Assembly (NCBI RefSeq): GCF_000720485.1
Contig: NZ_JOAX01000031.1
Location: 1 to 64,000, forward strand
From: Streptomyces ochraceiscleroticus
GTDB lineage: Bacteria > Actinomycetota > Actinomycetes > Streptomycetales > Streptomycetaceae
Reading direction: 5' to 3'
Length of the DNA stretch: 64,000 nt
The notes below the pieces were generated by a model. It was not told the DNA's origin and did no database searches. It saw only the letters and a program-made list of their open reading frames with translations. Every line of letters begins with the position of its first letter. Position 1 is the first letter of the stretch. Of the stretch, positions 34,811 to 42,910 are shown piece after piece. Both the position numbers and the translations under genes were made by a program.

Positions 34811-36052
34811 GTGACGCGGGCAGCGGTGGTACCGGCAGCGGGGCGGGCCGGGGGTGGCCGGGTCCGTCACCCGGCCGGAGCGGCCCACTGGCCAGGCGCC
34901 GCCCGGCTCCCCAGACTGGGGAGGGTGCGCCTGGGTACCGCGGCGGCTGCGGCCGTCACCACCGTGATCGGTACCGGAGCGGCCGCGTTGGCGGCCGGCC
35001 GGTACGCCAGCGACGTCGCTCTGAAACCCGCCCCCGACCGGCCGTTCCCGGGCGACGGGCGGCTGACGGTGCACGCCACGACGGACGACCGGGTCACGCT
35101 CACCCGCAGTCTGTCCGCGCTGCGGCCCGGCCGGTACGGCCTGACGGGCCGCGGCTGCCACGCCGTCATCGGCCCGGTGTGCGACGGCGAGCCGCACGCG
35201 GCCGACACCGTCGTCCGGCGCCTGGAGCGGATCACCCACGGCACCCTCGCGCGCGGCACCCGGATGCGGCTGACCCCGCAGGTGTACCTCGGCAGCCCCT
35301 CCGACGCGCTCGGCCTGGAGTGCGCGGACGTGGACGTGCCCGGCGAACTGGGCGCGCTGCCCACCTGGTTCCTGCCGGGCGACCGGGACACCTGGATCAT
35401 CGCCGTGCACGGCCTCGGCACGACGCGGGAGCACCCGATGGTCGTGATGCCGTTCCTGCGACGCCATCACTTCCCGGTGCTGGCACCGGCGTACCGCAAC
35501 GACCTCGGCGCACCGCGCACCGTGGACGGCATCGGGCACCTCGGGGACACCGAGTGGCGCGACGTGGACGCGGTGATCCGGTACGCCCTGCGGTACGGCG
35601 CGCAGCGGGTGGTCCTGCACGGCTGGTCCACGGGCGCGACGATGGCGCTACAGGCCGCGGCGCACTCCGCGCTGCGCGACCGGATCGCCGGGCTGGTGCT
35701 GGACTCACCGGTACTGGACTGGCGCGCGACGGTACGGGCGCTGGCGGCGGCGCACCGGGTGCCGCGCCCCGTGCTGCCGCTGGCCGTGCGGGCCGCCGAG
35801 GGGAGTACGGGCCTTCACTCCGACCGGCTGGCGGAGGCGCGCGACCCGGCGCTGCTCTCCGTACCGACGCTGATCTTCCACGGCCCCGGCGACACCATCG
35901 CCCCCTGGGCGGCCTCCCGCCGTCTGAAGTCGGCCCGGCCCGACCTGGTCAGCCTGCACACCGTCAACGACGCCCCGCACGGCGCCATGTGGAACGCGGA
36001 GCCGGAGGAGTACGAGGAGTCGCTGCGGCGGTTTCTGACGCCGCTGATGTAG
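34811..36052 (+). CDS. Alpha/beta hydrolase (membrane-anchored or secreted)
   Basis: A 413-aa hydrolase. Residues ~40-65 form a hydrophobic segment (AAAAAVTTVIGTGAAALAAG) that may anchor it. The catalytic domain has IIAVHGLGTTREHPM as the oxyanion-hole strand, the nucleophile elbow VLHGWSTGATMALQ (GxSxG), TLIFHGPGDTIAPWAAS with the Asp and DAPHGAMWNAEP with the His. The substrate is unknown. A GTG start at 34811 lies 7 bases after the aldolase gene. Confidence 0.85.
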   Translation: MTRAAVVPAAGRAGGGRVRHPAGAAHWPGAARLPRLGRVRLGTAAAAAVTTVIGTGAAALAAGRYASDVALKPAPDRPFPGDGRLTVHATTDDRVTLTRSLSALRPGRYGLTGRGCHAVIGPVCDGEPHAADTVVRRLERITHGTLARGTRMRLTPQVYLGSPSDALGLECADVDVPGELGALPTWFLPGDRDTWIIAVHGLGTTREHPMVVMPFLRRHHFPVLAPAYRNDLGAPRTVDGIGHLGDTEWRDVDAVIRYALRYGAQRVVLHGWSTGATMALQAAAHSALRDRIAGLVLDSPVLDWRATVRALAAAHRVPRPVLPLAVRAAEGSTGLHSDRLAEARDPALLSVPTLIFHGPGDTIAPWAASRRLKSARPDLVSLHTVNDAPHGAMWNAEPEEYEESLRRFLTPLM

Positions 36053-36252
36053 CTGCTGATGCAGCCGCTCCAGCCGTGGGTGCAGTGGGCAGCGCGGGTG
36101 TGTTTCCCCTGGCACGGAGGGGCGGAGAGCCTGGCACGGGGTGCCGCGGGGAAGGGGGCGATCATGGGCGGAACGGGCGCGAGCGGACCTTCCGAAGAAC
36201 GCAATCCGCATTCCGATTGGGTTTTCGGGCCCACAAGAGCAAGACTGCTCCT

Positions 36253-37926
36253 GTGACGTCCCGTACTCCGCGCGACTCCCGGCTCCGCCTCGTCCCCAGA
36301 CAACCGATCGCCGCCGCCCGCCGCGCGGTGAGCACCCGGACCGCCAGGCCCGCGACGCGGCCGCCCGAGGGCACTCCGCCGCCCGCTGAGCTGGCCCGGA
36401 TGGCGCGCAGCGGACTGGCGGGCGCCGTCCGCGTGGCCCGCTGGGCCGACCGCGCGCGGGGCGAGGGCGTGGGCGCGTGCGCGGGCCCCGACGGCTCGCT
36501 CCCGGACGCCGCGGCCGAGGAGGCCGCCGCCGAACTGGATCTGACGCCGAAGCAGGTGCGGGCCGACTGGGACCGGGCCCGGCTGGCCGGACTCATCGAG
36601 CTGCACGGCGGGGAGGCCCGGCCGGGCTGGCGGCTGCGTGCCTGGGACCGCGACGACTCGGCGGCGCTGCGCGGCTGGGTCGCGCTCTTCGACGCCTGGT
36701 CACTGGCGCGCCCCGCCCCGGAGGCCGCGCGCCCCGGAGCGGTCGCCGAGGTGATCGAGGCGCTGCCGCAGGTGCTGTCGCTGCTGTACCTCTCCTCGGG
36801 CCCGGTCCAGGTGGCCGATCTCCTGGAGCTGCTCGACCAGCGCATCGCCGAACTCCGTACGGAGCGCTGCGAGGTGCCGTACGAGGGCCCGGCGGTGGAC
36901 GAGGCCACCGGGGACGCGGAGCCCGGCGGACAGGAAGCAATCGGCACCGCCCCGGATGCCGATGGCCAGGCCACTGAACACACGCCCGAGGGGCACCCCG
37001 CCGCCTCGGCGGAAGAGACGGGCCCGTCGGAGCCGACCGGCGCGGCGGACGCGGACCGGGCCGTCGGTGACGCCGCGGCCGAGGCGCCGCCCGCCGAGCT
37101 GCCGTCCACCGAGTTGCCGTCCACCGAGGTGTCGTCCGCCGAGCTGCTGGACTGGGCGCTGGGCGCGCTCGCCGCGGTCGGCGCGCTCGTCGTACGCGGC
37201 GGGAACGGCGCTTCCCGGGCGCGCGGTGCCGGGGACGCCGCCACCCTGCTGCGGGGCGGCGAACCGTCCGGCGAGCGGCAGGCCCGGCTCACCCCGCTCG
37301 GAAGCTGGGCGGTGTGGGTCAAGCTGGAGCAGATCTGCGTGGCCGCGCAGAGCCCCGCCGGCAACATCGAGCAGTCCGCCGAGGCGATGCTGCGCGGCTG
37401 CGCGCGGCTCACCCCGGGACCCGCCCGCGCCGAGTACCGGGCGTGGCTGGCCGCGCGCTCGGCCGGCAGCGCGGTCGAGGAGCTGCTGGCGGTCGCCCGC
37501 GGCGACGACGCCCTGCTGCGCGGACTCGCCTTCGAGGCGCTCCGCGCGGTCGGCGCACCGGCCGAGCCCGCCGTACGGGCCGCGGCCGACGAGCCCGCCC
37601 TGCGCCCCTACGCCCTGCTGTGGCTGGTCGAGCACGAGGGCGGCGACCCGGAGACCGCGCCGGACGTGCTCACCCGCGAGGAGTCCACCTGGCTGTGGGT
37701 GGACACCGCGGCGGCCGTCGCCGACCACGGCGAGAGCCGGCTGCTCGTACGGCATCTGGACTCCGCCGTGCAGGGCTCCGTGCCGCGCCTGCTGGAGGAA
37801 GTACGCGCCGTGGGGCACCCGCGCACCGTCCAGGTCCTCGTGGCGCTGGCCGCCGCGCACCCGGACCCGGCCCTCGCCAAGGCCGTCCGCCGCGCCGCCT
37901 TCCAGGTCCACACGGGCGGCGCCTGA
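36253..37926 (+). CDS. Conserved protein of unknown function with helix-turn-helix-like segment
   Basis: A 557-aa protein I do not recognise. The GTG at 36253 gives VTSRTPRDSRLRLVPRQPIAAARRAVSTR; the sequence before it is not coding-like. The first 60 residues are basic and Pro-rich. Residues ~90-120 look like a helix-turn-helix (AAAELDLTPKQVRADWDRARLAGLIELHGG). Residues ~215-300 are acidic low complexity with near-repeats (ELPSTELPSTEVSSAEL). The C-terminal half (~350-555) is a run of short helices with leucine/alanine spacing, as in HEAT- or ARM-type solenoids (LRPYALLWLVEH, VQVLVALAAAHPDPALAKAVRRAAFQVH). A DNA- or protein-binding role is possible. Confidence 0.75.
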   Translation: MTSRTPRDSRLRLVPRQPIAAARRAVSTRTARPATRPPEGTPPPAELARMARSGLAGAVRVARWADRARGEGVGACAGPDGSLPDAAAEEAAAELDLTPKQVRADWDRARLAGLIELHGGEARPGWRLRAWDRDDSAALRGWVALFDAWSLARPAPEAARPGAVAEVIEALPQVLSLLYLSSGPVQVADLLELLDQRIAELRTERCEVPYEGPAVDEATGDAEPGGQEAIGTAPDADGQATEHTPEGHPAASAEETGPSEPTGAADADRAVGDAAAEAPPAELPSTELPSTEVSSAELLDWALGALAAVGALVVRGGNGASRARGAGDAATLLRGGEPSGERQARLTPLGSWAVWVKLEQICVAAQSPAGNIEQSAEAMLRGCARLTPGPARAEYRAWLAARSAGSAVEELLAVARGDDALLRGLAFEALRAVGAPAEPAVRAAADEPALRPYALLWLVEHEGGDPETAPDVLTREESTWLWVDTAAAVADHGESRLLVRHLDSAVQGSVPRLLEEVRAVGHPRTVQVLVALAAAHPDPALAKAVRRAAFQVHTGGA

Positions 37927-38062
37927 CAGCCACAACCGGCGCTCCGGGCCACGGGCGGGGCTCCGGGCCATGCGCGGCGCTGACCGGCCACCGGGCCCCA
38001 CCCGACGTGCCTCGGTCCGGCGGCCGGGCGAGGGTGCCACCGACCGGCCGGCGGGGCGCCGC

Positions 38063-38479
38063 TCAGGCGTTCGCGTCCTTGGTCGACGGGGCGTACGTGC
38101 CGAAGCTCCAGACGTTTCCCTCCTTGTCGCGGGCCATGTAGTCACGGGAGCCGTAGTCCTGGTCGGTGGGCGGCATGAGGATCTCCGCGCCGGCCGCCGC
38201 GGCCTGCTTGTGATGCGCGTCGACGTCGGCGACGGCGACATAGACGCCGGTCGGCCCGGCGTCGGCCATCGCCTCGGCGAAGACGCCGCCGCGGCCCTTC
38301 GCGCCGATCATGACCGTGCCGTTGCCGTACGACAGCTCGGCGTGCAGCACGGTGCCGGACTCGTCCTCGTACAGCGCGCCCCTGGTGAAGCCGAAGGCGG
38401 TCGTCAGGAGCTCGATCGCTGCTTTGGGATCGGCGTAGAGCAGGGTCGGGCAGATGGAGGGAGGCGGGGTGGCGGGCAT
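38063..38479 (-). CDS. VOC (glyoxalase/bleomycin resistance) family protein
   Basis: A 138-aa beta-alpha-beta-beta-beta protein. It shows ICPTLLYADPKAAIELLTTAFGFTRGALYED, LSYGNGTVMIG, GVYVAVADVDAHHKQAAAAGAEILMPPTDQDYGSRDYMARDKEGNVWSFGTY, the usual PhnB-like/VOC ending. Start 38479 (MPATPPPS) has AGGGAC upstream; an in-frame start further out at 38515 is less likely. Its ligand is unknown. Confidence 0.88.
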   Translation of the reverse strand: MPATPPPSICPTLLYADPKAAIELLTTAFGFTRGALYEDESGTVLHAELSYGNGTVMIGAKGRGGVFAEAMADAGPTGVYVAVADVDAHHKQAAAAGAEILMPPTDQDYGSRDYMARDKEGNVWSFGTYAPSTKDANA

Positions 38480-38649
38480 GATCTGTCCCTTCGCGAGCCG
38501 TGTGGCCTGACTCACACAAGTCTGCCAGCGGGGTCTGACAACGCCACCTGACCTGGGAGTTCGGCCCTTCTGACGGCTCTCGCCGCAGGGTCACGCAGGG
38601 GCGGCGGTGGCCGGGAAATCTGCTTGCACACCACCGTTAGACTGGCCCT

Positions 38650-38673
38650 ATGGCAATTCTCCTTGTGCATTAG
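38650..38673 (+). CDS. Possible 7-codon leader peptide upstream of the ABC-F gene
   Basis: ATG GCA ATT CTC CTT GTG CAT TAG encodes MAILLVH. TAGACT lies 6 bases before the ATG, suitable for a -10 box that would start the transcript at the ATG itself, so translation could be leaderless. A hairpin (38691-38708) follows 17 bases later and the ABC-F ATPase gene starts 96 bases after the stop. Short peptides in front of ABC-F genes often drive ribosome-mediated attenuation; that this is one is inference. Confidence 0.4.
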   Translation: MAILLVH

Positions 38674-38690
38674 ACGGCGCCGGCCCGTCC

Positions 38691-38708
38691 GCGCTCCCCG
38701 CGGAGCGC
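38691..38708 (+). terminator. Leader hairpin before the ABC-F gene (possible attenuator)
   Basis: GCGCTCC-CCGC-GGAGCGC, perfect 7-bp arms, lies between the short leader frame and the ABC-F start. Confidence 0.4.
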
Positions 38709-38769
38709 GCCGCGTTGCGGCTTCTTCCGCCCGTCCGTCCCGCCGTCCACCCTGCCCTGGAGTCTTTCC

Positions 38770-40368
38770 GTGATCACCGCCTCCGGCCTCGAGCTGCGCG
38801 CCGGCGCCCGAGTCCTCATCGAGTCCGCCTCTTTCCGTGTCGCCAAGGGCGACCGCATCGGCCTGGTCGGCCGCAACGGCGCGGGCAAGACCACCCTCAC
38901 CAAGGTCCTGGCGGGCGAGGGCATCCCCGCCGCCGGCACGGTCACCCGCTCCGGCGAGGTCGGCTACCTCCCGCAGGACCCGCGCACCGGCGACCTGGAC
39001 GTGCTGGCCCGCGACCGCGTGCTCTCCGCGCGCGGCCTGGACGAGGTCCTGCGCAAGATGCGCGAGAACGAGGACCGGATGGCGGGCGGCAAGGGCGCCA
39101 CCCGTGAGCGCGCGATGAAGAAGTACGAGCGCCTGGAGACGGAGTTCCTCACCAAGGGCGGGTACGCCGCCGAGGCGGAGGCCGCGACCATCTGCGCCAG
39201 CCTCGGCCTGCCCGACCGCGTCCTCGCCCAGCCGCTGCACACCCTCTCCGGTGGTCAGCGCCGCCGCGTCGAGCTGGCCCGGATCCTCTTCTCGGACTCC
39301 GACACGCTTCTCCTGGACGAGCCGACCAACCACCTCGACGCCGACTCGATCGTCTGGCTGCGGGACTACCTCAAGACCTACCGCGGCGGCTTCATCGTCA
39401 TCTCCCACGACGTGGACCTCGTCGAGACCGTCGTCAACAAGGTGTTCTACCTGGACGCCAACCGGTCCCAGATCGACGTCTACAACATGGGCTGGAAGCT
39501 GTACCAGCAGCAGCGCGAGGCCGACGAGAAGCGCCGCAAGCGCGAGCGCGCCAACGCCGAGAAGAAGGCCGCCGCGCTGAACACCCAGGCGGACAAGATG
39601 CGCGCGAAGGCGACGAAGACCGTCGCCGCGCAGAACATGGCCCGTCGCGCCGAGAAGCTGCTCTCGGGCCTGGAGGAGGTGCGGCAGTCCGACAAGGTCG
39701 CCAAGCTGCGCTTCCCGAAGCCCGCGCCGTGCGGCAAGACCCCGCTCACCGCGGAGGGCCTGTCCAAGTCGTACGGCTCGCTGGAGATCTTCACCGACGT
39801 CGACCTGGCCATCGACAAGGGCTCCCGGGTGGTCATCCTCGGCCTCAACGGCGCCGGCAAGACGACCCTGCTGCGGCTGCTCGCGGGCGCCGAGAAGCCC
39901 GACACCGGCCAGGTCACCCCCGGCCACGGCCTCAAGCTCGGCTACTACGCGCAGGAGCACGAGACGCTCGACCCGGACCGCACGGTCCTGGAGAACATGC
40001 GCTCGGCGGCGCCGGACCTGGACCTCGTGGAGGTCCGCAAGACCCTCGGCTCCTTCCTGTTCTCCGGCGACGACGTGGACAAGCCCGCAGGCGTGCTCTC
40101 CGGCGGCGAGAAGACCCGGCTGGCGCTCGCCACCCTGGTCGTCTCCTCCGCCAACGTCCTCCTCCTGGACGAGCCCACCAACAACCTCGACCCGGCCAGC
40201 CGCGAGGAGATCCTCGGGGCGCTGCGCACGTACGAGGGCGCGGTGGTCCTGGTGACCCACGACGAGGGCGCCGTGGACGCCCTGGAGCCGGAGCGGATCA
40301 TCATGCTGCCGGACGGCGTGGAGGACCTGTGGGGCCCGGATTACGCGGATCTGGTGGCGCTCGCCTGA
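38770..40368 (+). CDS. ABC-F family ribosome-associated ATPase
   Basis: A 532-aa soluble protein with two ABC domains and no membrane part. Domain 1: Walker A VGRNGAGKTTLTKVLAGE, signature LSGGQRRRVELARIL, Walker B LLLDEPTNHLDADSI. Domain 2: ILGLNGAGKTTLLRLLAG, LSGGEKTRLALATL, LLLDEPTNNLDPASRE. Between them is the charged P-site tRNA interaction motif linker (~240-300; YQQQREADEKRRKRERANAEKKAAAL), the defining ABC-F feature. Such proteins act at the ribosomal E site in translation control or antibiotic protection. Which subgroup this is cannot be told. Start 38770 (MITASGLELRAG). Possible attenuation upstream. Confidence 0.95.
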   Translation: MITASGLELRAGARVLIESASFRVAKGDRIGLVGRNGAGKTTLTKVLAGEGIPAAGTVTRSGEVGYLPQDPRTGDLDVLARDRVLSARGLDEVLRKMRENEDRMAGGKGATRERAMKKYERLETEFLTKGGYAAEAEAATICASLGLPDRVLAQPLHTLSGGQRRRVELARILFSDSDTLLLDEPTNHLDADSIVWLRDYLKTYRGGFIVISHDVDLVETVVNKVFYLDANRSQIDVYNMGWKLYQQQREADEKRRKRERANAEKKAAALNTQADKMRAKATKTVAAQNMARRAEKLLSGLEEVRQSDKVAKLRFPKPAPCGKTPLTAEGLSKSYGSLEIFTDVDLAIDKGSRVVILGLNGAGKTTLLRLLAGAEKPDTGQVTPGHGLKLGYYAQEHETLDPDRTVLENMRSAAPDLDLVEVRKTLGSFLFSGDDVDKPAGVLSGGEKTRLALATLVVSSANVLLLDEPTNNLDPASREEILGALRTYEGAVVLVTHDEGAVDALEPERIIMLPDGVEDLWGPDYADLVALA

Positions 40369-40374
40369 TCCCCC

Positions 40375-40393
40375 CGCGGCGCCCGGCGCCGCG
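40375..40393 (+). terminator. Terminator of the ABC-F gene
   Basis: CGCGGCGCC-C-GGCGCCGCG starts 7 bases after the stop codon: a tight GC stem of eight or more pairs. Confidence 0.55.
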
Positions 40394-40449
40394 CTCGCCC
40401 GGCCGCTCGCGGCGCCCGGCACGGCGCCGCACGGGCCGTAGGACATCTT

Positions 40450-40487
40450 GATCAACGCGGTATGGATCATTCGGCCGACGGGTGATC
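40450..40487. promoter_or_regulatory. Cluster of three GATC motifs upstream of gbn
   Basis: GATC occurs at 40450-40453 (within TTGATCAA), 40465-40468 (TGGATCAT) and 40484-40487 (GTGATCCA), with a fourth at 40732-40735 (TGATCATG). The Gbn nucleoid protein of Streptomyces recognises GATC, so autoregulation is likely. The remainder of the 40394-40773 gap shows no gene. Confidence 0.55.
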
Positions 40488-40773
40488 CATCATCTGAGTG
40501 AGAACGGCTCGTACCCGGCGCGCCGCGTGTCACGGGCGGGGCCGGACGGCTACGGATTCCGTGGCGCTTCGCCCCGTACGCCCTGACCTGGCCCTTCTTC
40601 ACACGTCTCGGCGCAGGCGGCCACGTAAGGCCCTTGGAATCCATGATTCCGAGCGGCCGTGCGCCGCCGCGCGCGCCAAACGATGTCCTACGGACCTTGC
40701 CGAATGGGTGGCCAGGACGGGCGGGAGGGGTGATCATGAGAGTCCAGAGCGCACTTCCCATGAGGAGGCACGG

Positions 40774-40995
40774 GTGGCCGAGACTCTGAAGAAGGGCAGC
40801 CGGGTGACCGGCGCCGCGCGCGAGAAGCTCGCGGCAGACCTGAAGAAGAAGTACGACTCCGGAGCGAGCATCCGGGCGCTGGCCGAGGAAACCGGCCGCT
40901 CCTACGGATTCGTGCACCGGATGCTCAGCGAATCCGGTGTGGTCCTGCGCGGTCGCGGTGGGGCCACGAGGGGCAAGAAGGCCGCCTCGGCATGA
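40774..40995 (+). CDS. gbn: GATC-binding nucleoid-associated protein Gbn
   Basis: A 73-aa basic helix-turn-helix protein. The GTG at 40774 has GAGGAGG upstream and gives exactly the family length. The sequence AETLKKGSRVTGAAREKLAADLKKKYDSG leads into SIRALAEETGRSYGFVHRMLSESG (helix-turn-helix, residues ~32-55), with a basic tail RGRGGATRGKK. It matches the S. coelicolor SCO1839-type protein, reported to bind GATC-containing sites, shape chromosome structure and affect sporulation. The in-frame extension to 40498 is not used. Confidence 0.92.
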   Translation: MAETLKKGSRVTGAAREKLAADLKKKYDSGASIRALAEETGRSYGFVHRMLSESGVVLRGRGGATRGKKAASA

Positions 40996-41033
40996 CCTGA
41001 GAGGCGGCCCGCGACTCCGAAGAGCCGACGGTG

Positions 41034-41065
41034 CCACCCGGTCGAAGAAGCCGTCGACCGGGTGG
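41034..41065 (+). terminator. Terminator of gbn
   Basis: Perfect 12-bp arms CCACCCGGTCGA and TCGACCGGGTGG with an 8-nt loop, 38 bases past the stop codon. Confidence 0.65.
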
Positions 41066-41100
41066 TTACTGTTCAGTAGACTCACTGGTTACTGTTCAGT
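41063..41100. promoter_or_regulatory. Two direct 15-bp repeats upstream of the enoyl-CoA hydratase gene
   Basis: TGGTTACTGTTCAGT occurs at 41063-41077 and 41086-41100 (23-bp period). Each contains a dyad TACTG-TT-CAGT(A/G). The second copy ends 27 bp before the ATG. The form suits a TetR-type operator for a fatty-acid gene. Confidence 0.6.
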
Positions 41101-41127
41101 GGCCGACGGCCGACTCGGAGGCGCGCG

Positions 41128-41916
41128 ATGAGTTCCCTGACCCTGCTCGACAAGGACGGTGTCCGGCTCACCGTTGACGACGCCGTCGCCACGGTGACCC
41201 TCACCAACCCTGCGAAGCGCAACGCGCAGTCGCCCGCCCTGTGGCGGGCCCTGGCCGAGGCGGGGCAGCAGCTCCCCGGGAGTGTGCGGGTCGTGGTGCT
41301 GCGCGGCGAGGGCAAGTCCTTCTCCGCCGGCCTGGACCGGCAGGCATTCACTCCCGAGGGCTTCGCGGGCGAGCCGTCCTTCCTGGAGATGGGGCGCGGC
41401 CCGGAGCACGAGATGGACGCGCTGATCGCCGAGTACCAGGAGGCGTTCACGTGGTGGCGGCGGAACGACATCGTGTCGGTCGCCGCCGTCCAGGGGCACG
41501 CCATCGGTGCCGGGTTCCAGCTCGCGCTCGCCTGCGACCTGCGGGTGTGTGCGCAGGACGTGCAGTTCGCCATGCGTGAGACGAGCCTTGGCCTGGTGCC
41601 GGACCTCACCGGCACCAAGCCGCTCGTCCATCTCGTGGGCTACGCCCGGGCGCTGGAGATCTGCGCCACCGGGCGGTACGTCCACGCGGAGGAGGCCGAG
41701 CGCACGGGCCTCGCCAATCTCGTGGTGCCCGCGGACCAGCTCGACGGCGCCGTCACGGATCTCGCGGCGGCGCTGCTCGCCGCGCCCAGGGACGCCGTCA
41801 TCGAGACCAAGGCCCTGCTGGCCGGCGCCGCGACGCGCTCCCTCGACGAGCAGCGCGCGGCGGAACGGGCGGCGCAGGGCCGCCGGCTCCGCGACCTCGC
41901 CGGCGCAGGCGAGTAA
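41128..41916 (+). CDS. Enoyl-CoA hydratase/isomerase family protein
   Basis: A 262-aa crotonase-fold enzyme. The oxyanion-hole strands read VLRGEGKSFSAGLDRQAF (residues ~56-73) and AAVQGHAIGAGFQLALACDLRVCAQDVQFAMRETSLGLVPDLTGTKPLVHLVG. The Glu of MRETSLGL is in the position of the first catalytic Glu of hydratases, while the second position is an Asp (LVPDLTG), so isomerase or hydratase activity is possible. It follows gbn in the same order as in S. coelicolor. Confidence 0.9.
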   Translation: MSSLTLLDKDGVRLTVDDAVATVTLTNPAKRNAQSPALWRALAEAGQQLPGSVRVVVLRGEGKSFSAGLDRQAFTPEGFAGEPSFLEMGRGPEHEMDALIAEYQEAFTWWRRNDIVSVAAVQGHAIGAGFQLALACDLRVCAQDVQFAMRETSLGLVPDLTGTKPLVHLVGYARALEICATGRYVHAEEAERTGLANLVVPADQLDGAVTDLAAALLAAPRDAVIETKALLAGAATRSLDEQRAAERAAQGRRLRDLAGAGE

Positions 41917-41951
41917 CGCCTGCCTGTGGTGCGCCGGGCGAGTAACGCCTG
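41908..41951. repeat. Tandem 29-bp duplication across the enoyl-CoA hydratase stop
   Basis: GGCGAGTAACGCCTG occurs at 41908-41922 and 41937-41951; the following GTGCGCCGG is also repeated. The first copy contains the TAA stop codon. It looks like a recent slip or duplication of the gene end. Confidence 0.6.
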
Positions 41952-42148
41952 AGCCGTGCGCCGGGGCGCGTGGCAGGGGAGCAGCCCTGCCGCGGTACGC
42001 CGGGGCGTGCGAGGGGCGAGTCCGCGTCGTTCCGCGCCCACTCGGCGTATCCAGGCGGCGCGGTGCCCCGGTCCCGCCTAATGTGGGCATCGGAGCGGAC
42101 GTCAGCTGTGCCGTTCCGTCCGCTCCTTCCGCGGAAAGGGACGATGCG

Positions 42149-42619
42149 ATGAGCGACACCGCACAGGGCGGCCAGCAGCACGGCGAGGGCGCCGCCCGGA
42201 AGACCCTCGGAACCAAGCGCGGCGGCGGCGACCCGGCGACCCGGGGGCGCACGACCATCGCGGACGGCGTGGTCGAGAAGATCGCCGGCATGGCGGCCCG
42301 GGACGTCATGGGCGTCCACGCGATGGGCAGCGGCTTCGCCCGCACGTTCGGCGCGGTACGGGACCGGGTGCCCGGCGGCCGGTCCGTCACGCGCGGCGTG
42401 AAGGCCGAGGTCGGCGAGGTGCAGACGGCGCTGGACCTGGAGATCGTCGTCGAGTACGGCGTGGCCATCGGCGAAGTCGCCAGGGCGGTACGCGAGAACG
42501 TCATCGCGGCGGTCGAGCGGATGGCGGGCCTGGAGGTCGTCGAGGTCAACATCGCGGTCAGCGACGTCAAGCTGCCGGACGAAGTGGAAGAGGAAGAACA
42601 GGAGCCCAGGCTCCAGTAA
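42149..42619 (+). CDS. Asp23/Gls24 family envelope stress protein
   Basis: A 156-aa protein whose residues ~30-140 carry the Asp23 fold: GRTTIADGVVEKIAGMAARDVMGVHAMGS, GVKAEVGEVQTALDLEIVVEYGVAIGEVARAVRENVIAAVERMAGLEVVEVNIAVSDV. The C-terminus is acidic. In Gram-positive bacteria Asp23 is tethered beneath the membrane by AmaP; both genes are present here (amaP at 44148), with three others of the same operon type between. ATG at 42149. Confidence 0.92.
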   Translation: MSDTAQGGQQHGEGAARKTLGTKRGGGDPATRGRTTIADGVVEKIAGMAARDVMGVHAMGSGFARTFGAVRDRVPGGRSVTRGVKAEVGEVQTALDLEIVVEYGVAIGEVARAVRENVIAAVERMAGLEVVEVNIAVSDVKLPDEVEEEEQEPRLQ

Positions 42620-42706
42620 CGGCCCGGCAGCAGCAATGGCCCCACAGCAGTCCGAGGGCAGTGGTCCGACCGCCATCCCGGCGGGGTGGCAGCGAGGGAG
42701 TGCACG

Positions 42707-42907
42707 ATGAGCATGGCCGTGGCCGGTCTGTTGGCCGGCATGGCGCTGGGCTTCGCCGGGTACTTCGGCGGCTTCGGTGCCTTCTTGCTGGTGGCGGCGC
42801 TGGGCGCGGTCGGCTTCGTGGCCGGCCGGTTCCTGGACGGGGACATGGAGCCCGGCGACTTCTTCCGCCGCGCGGGCGGCCGCGAACGCGACGCCCGGCG
42901 GCGGTGA
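42707..42907 (+). CDS. Small membrane protein, DUF2273-like
   Basis: A 66-aa protein with two adjacent helices (AVAGLLAGMALGFAGYFGGFGAFLLVAALGAVGFVAGRFL) and a charged C-terminal tail (DGDMEPGDFFRRAGGRERDARRR). The ATG at 42707 follows GAGGGAG. Position between two asp23-type genes is typical of DUF2273 proteins. Confidence 0.82.
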   Translation: MSMAVAGLLAGMALGFAGYFGGFGAFLLVAALGAVGFVAGRFLDGDMEPGDFFRRAGGRERDARRR

Positions 42908-42910
42908 GGC

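Noticed and set aside
38617..38645. SigR-type promoter (GGGAAAT with downstream GTT) before the ABC-F leader
   Set aside because: The -35 is imperfect and the 17-bp spacing is off the usual 18-19, so the match is too weak to annotate.
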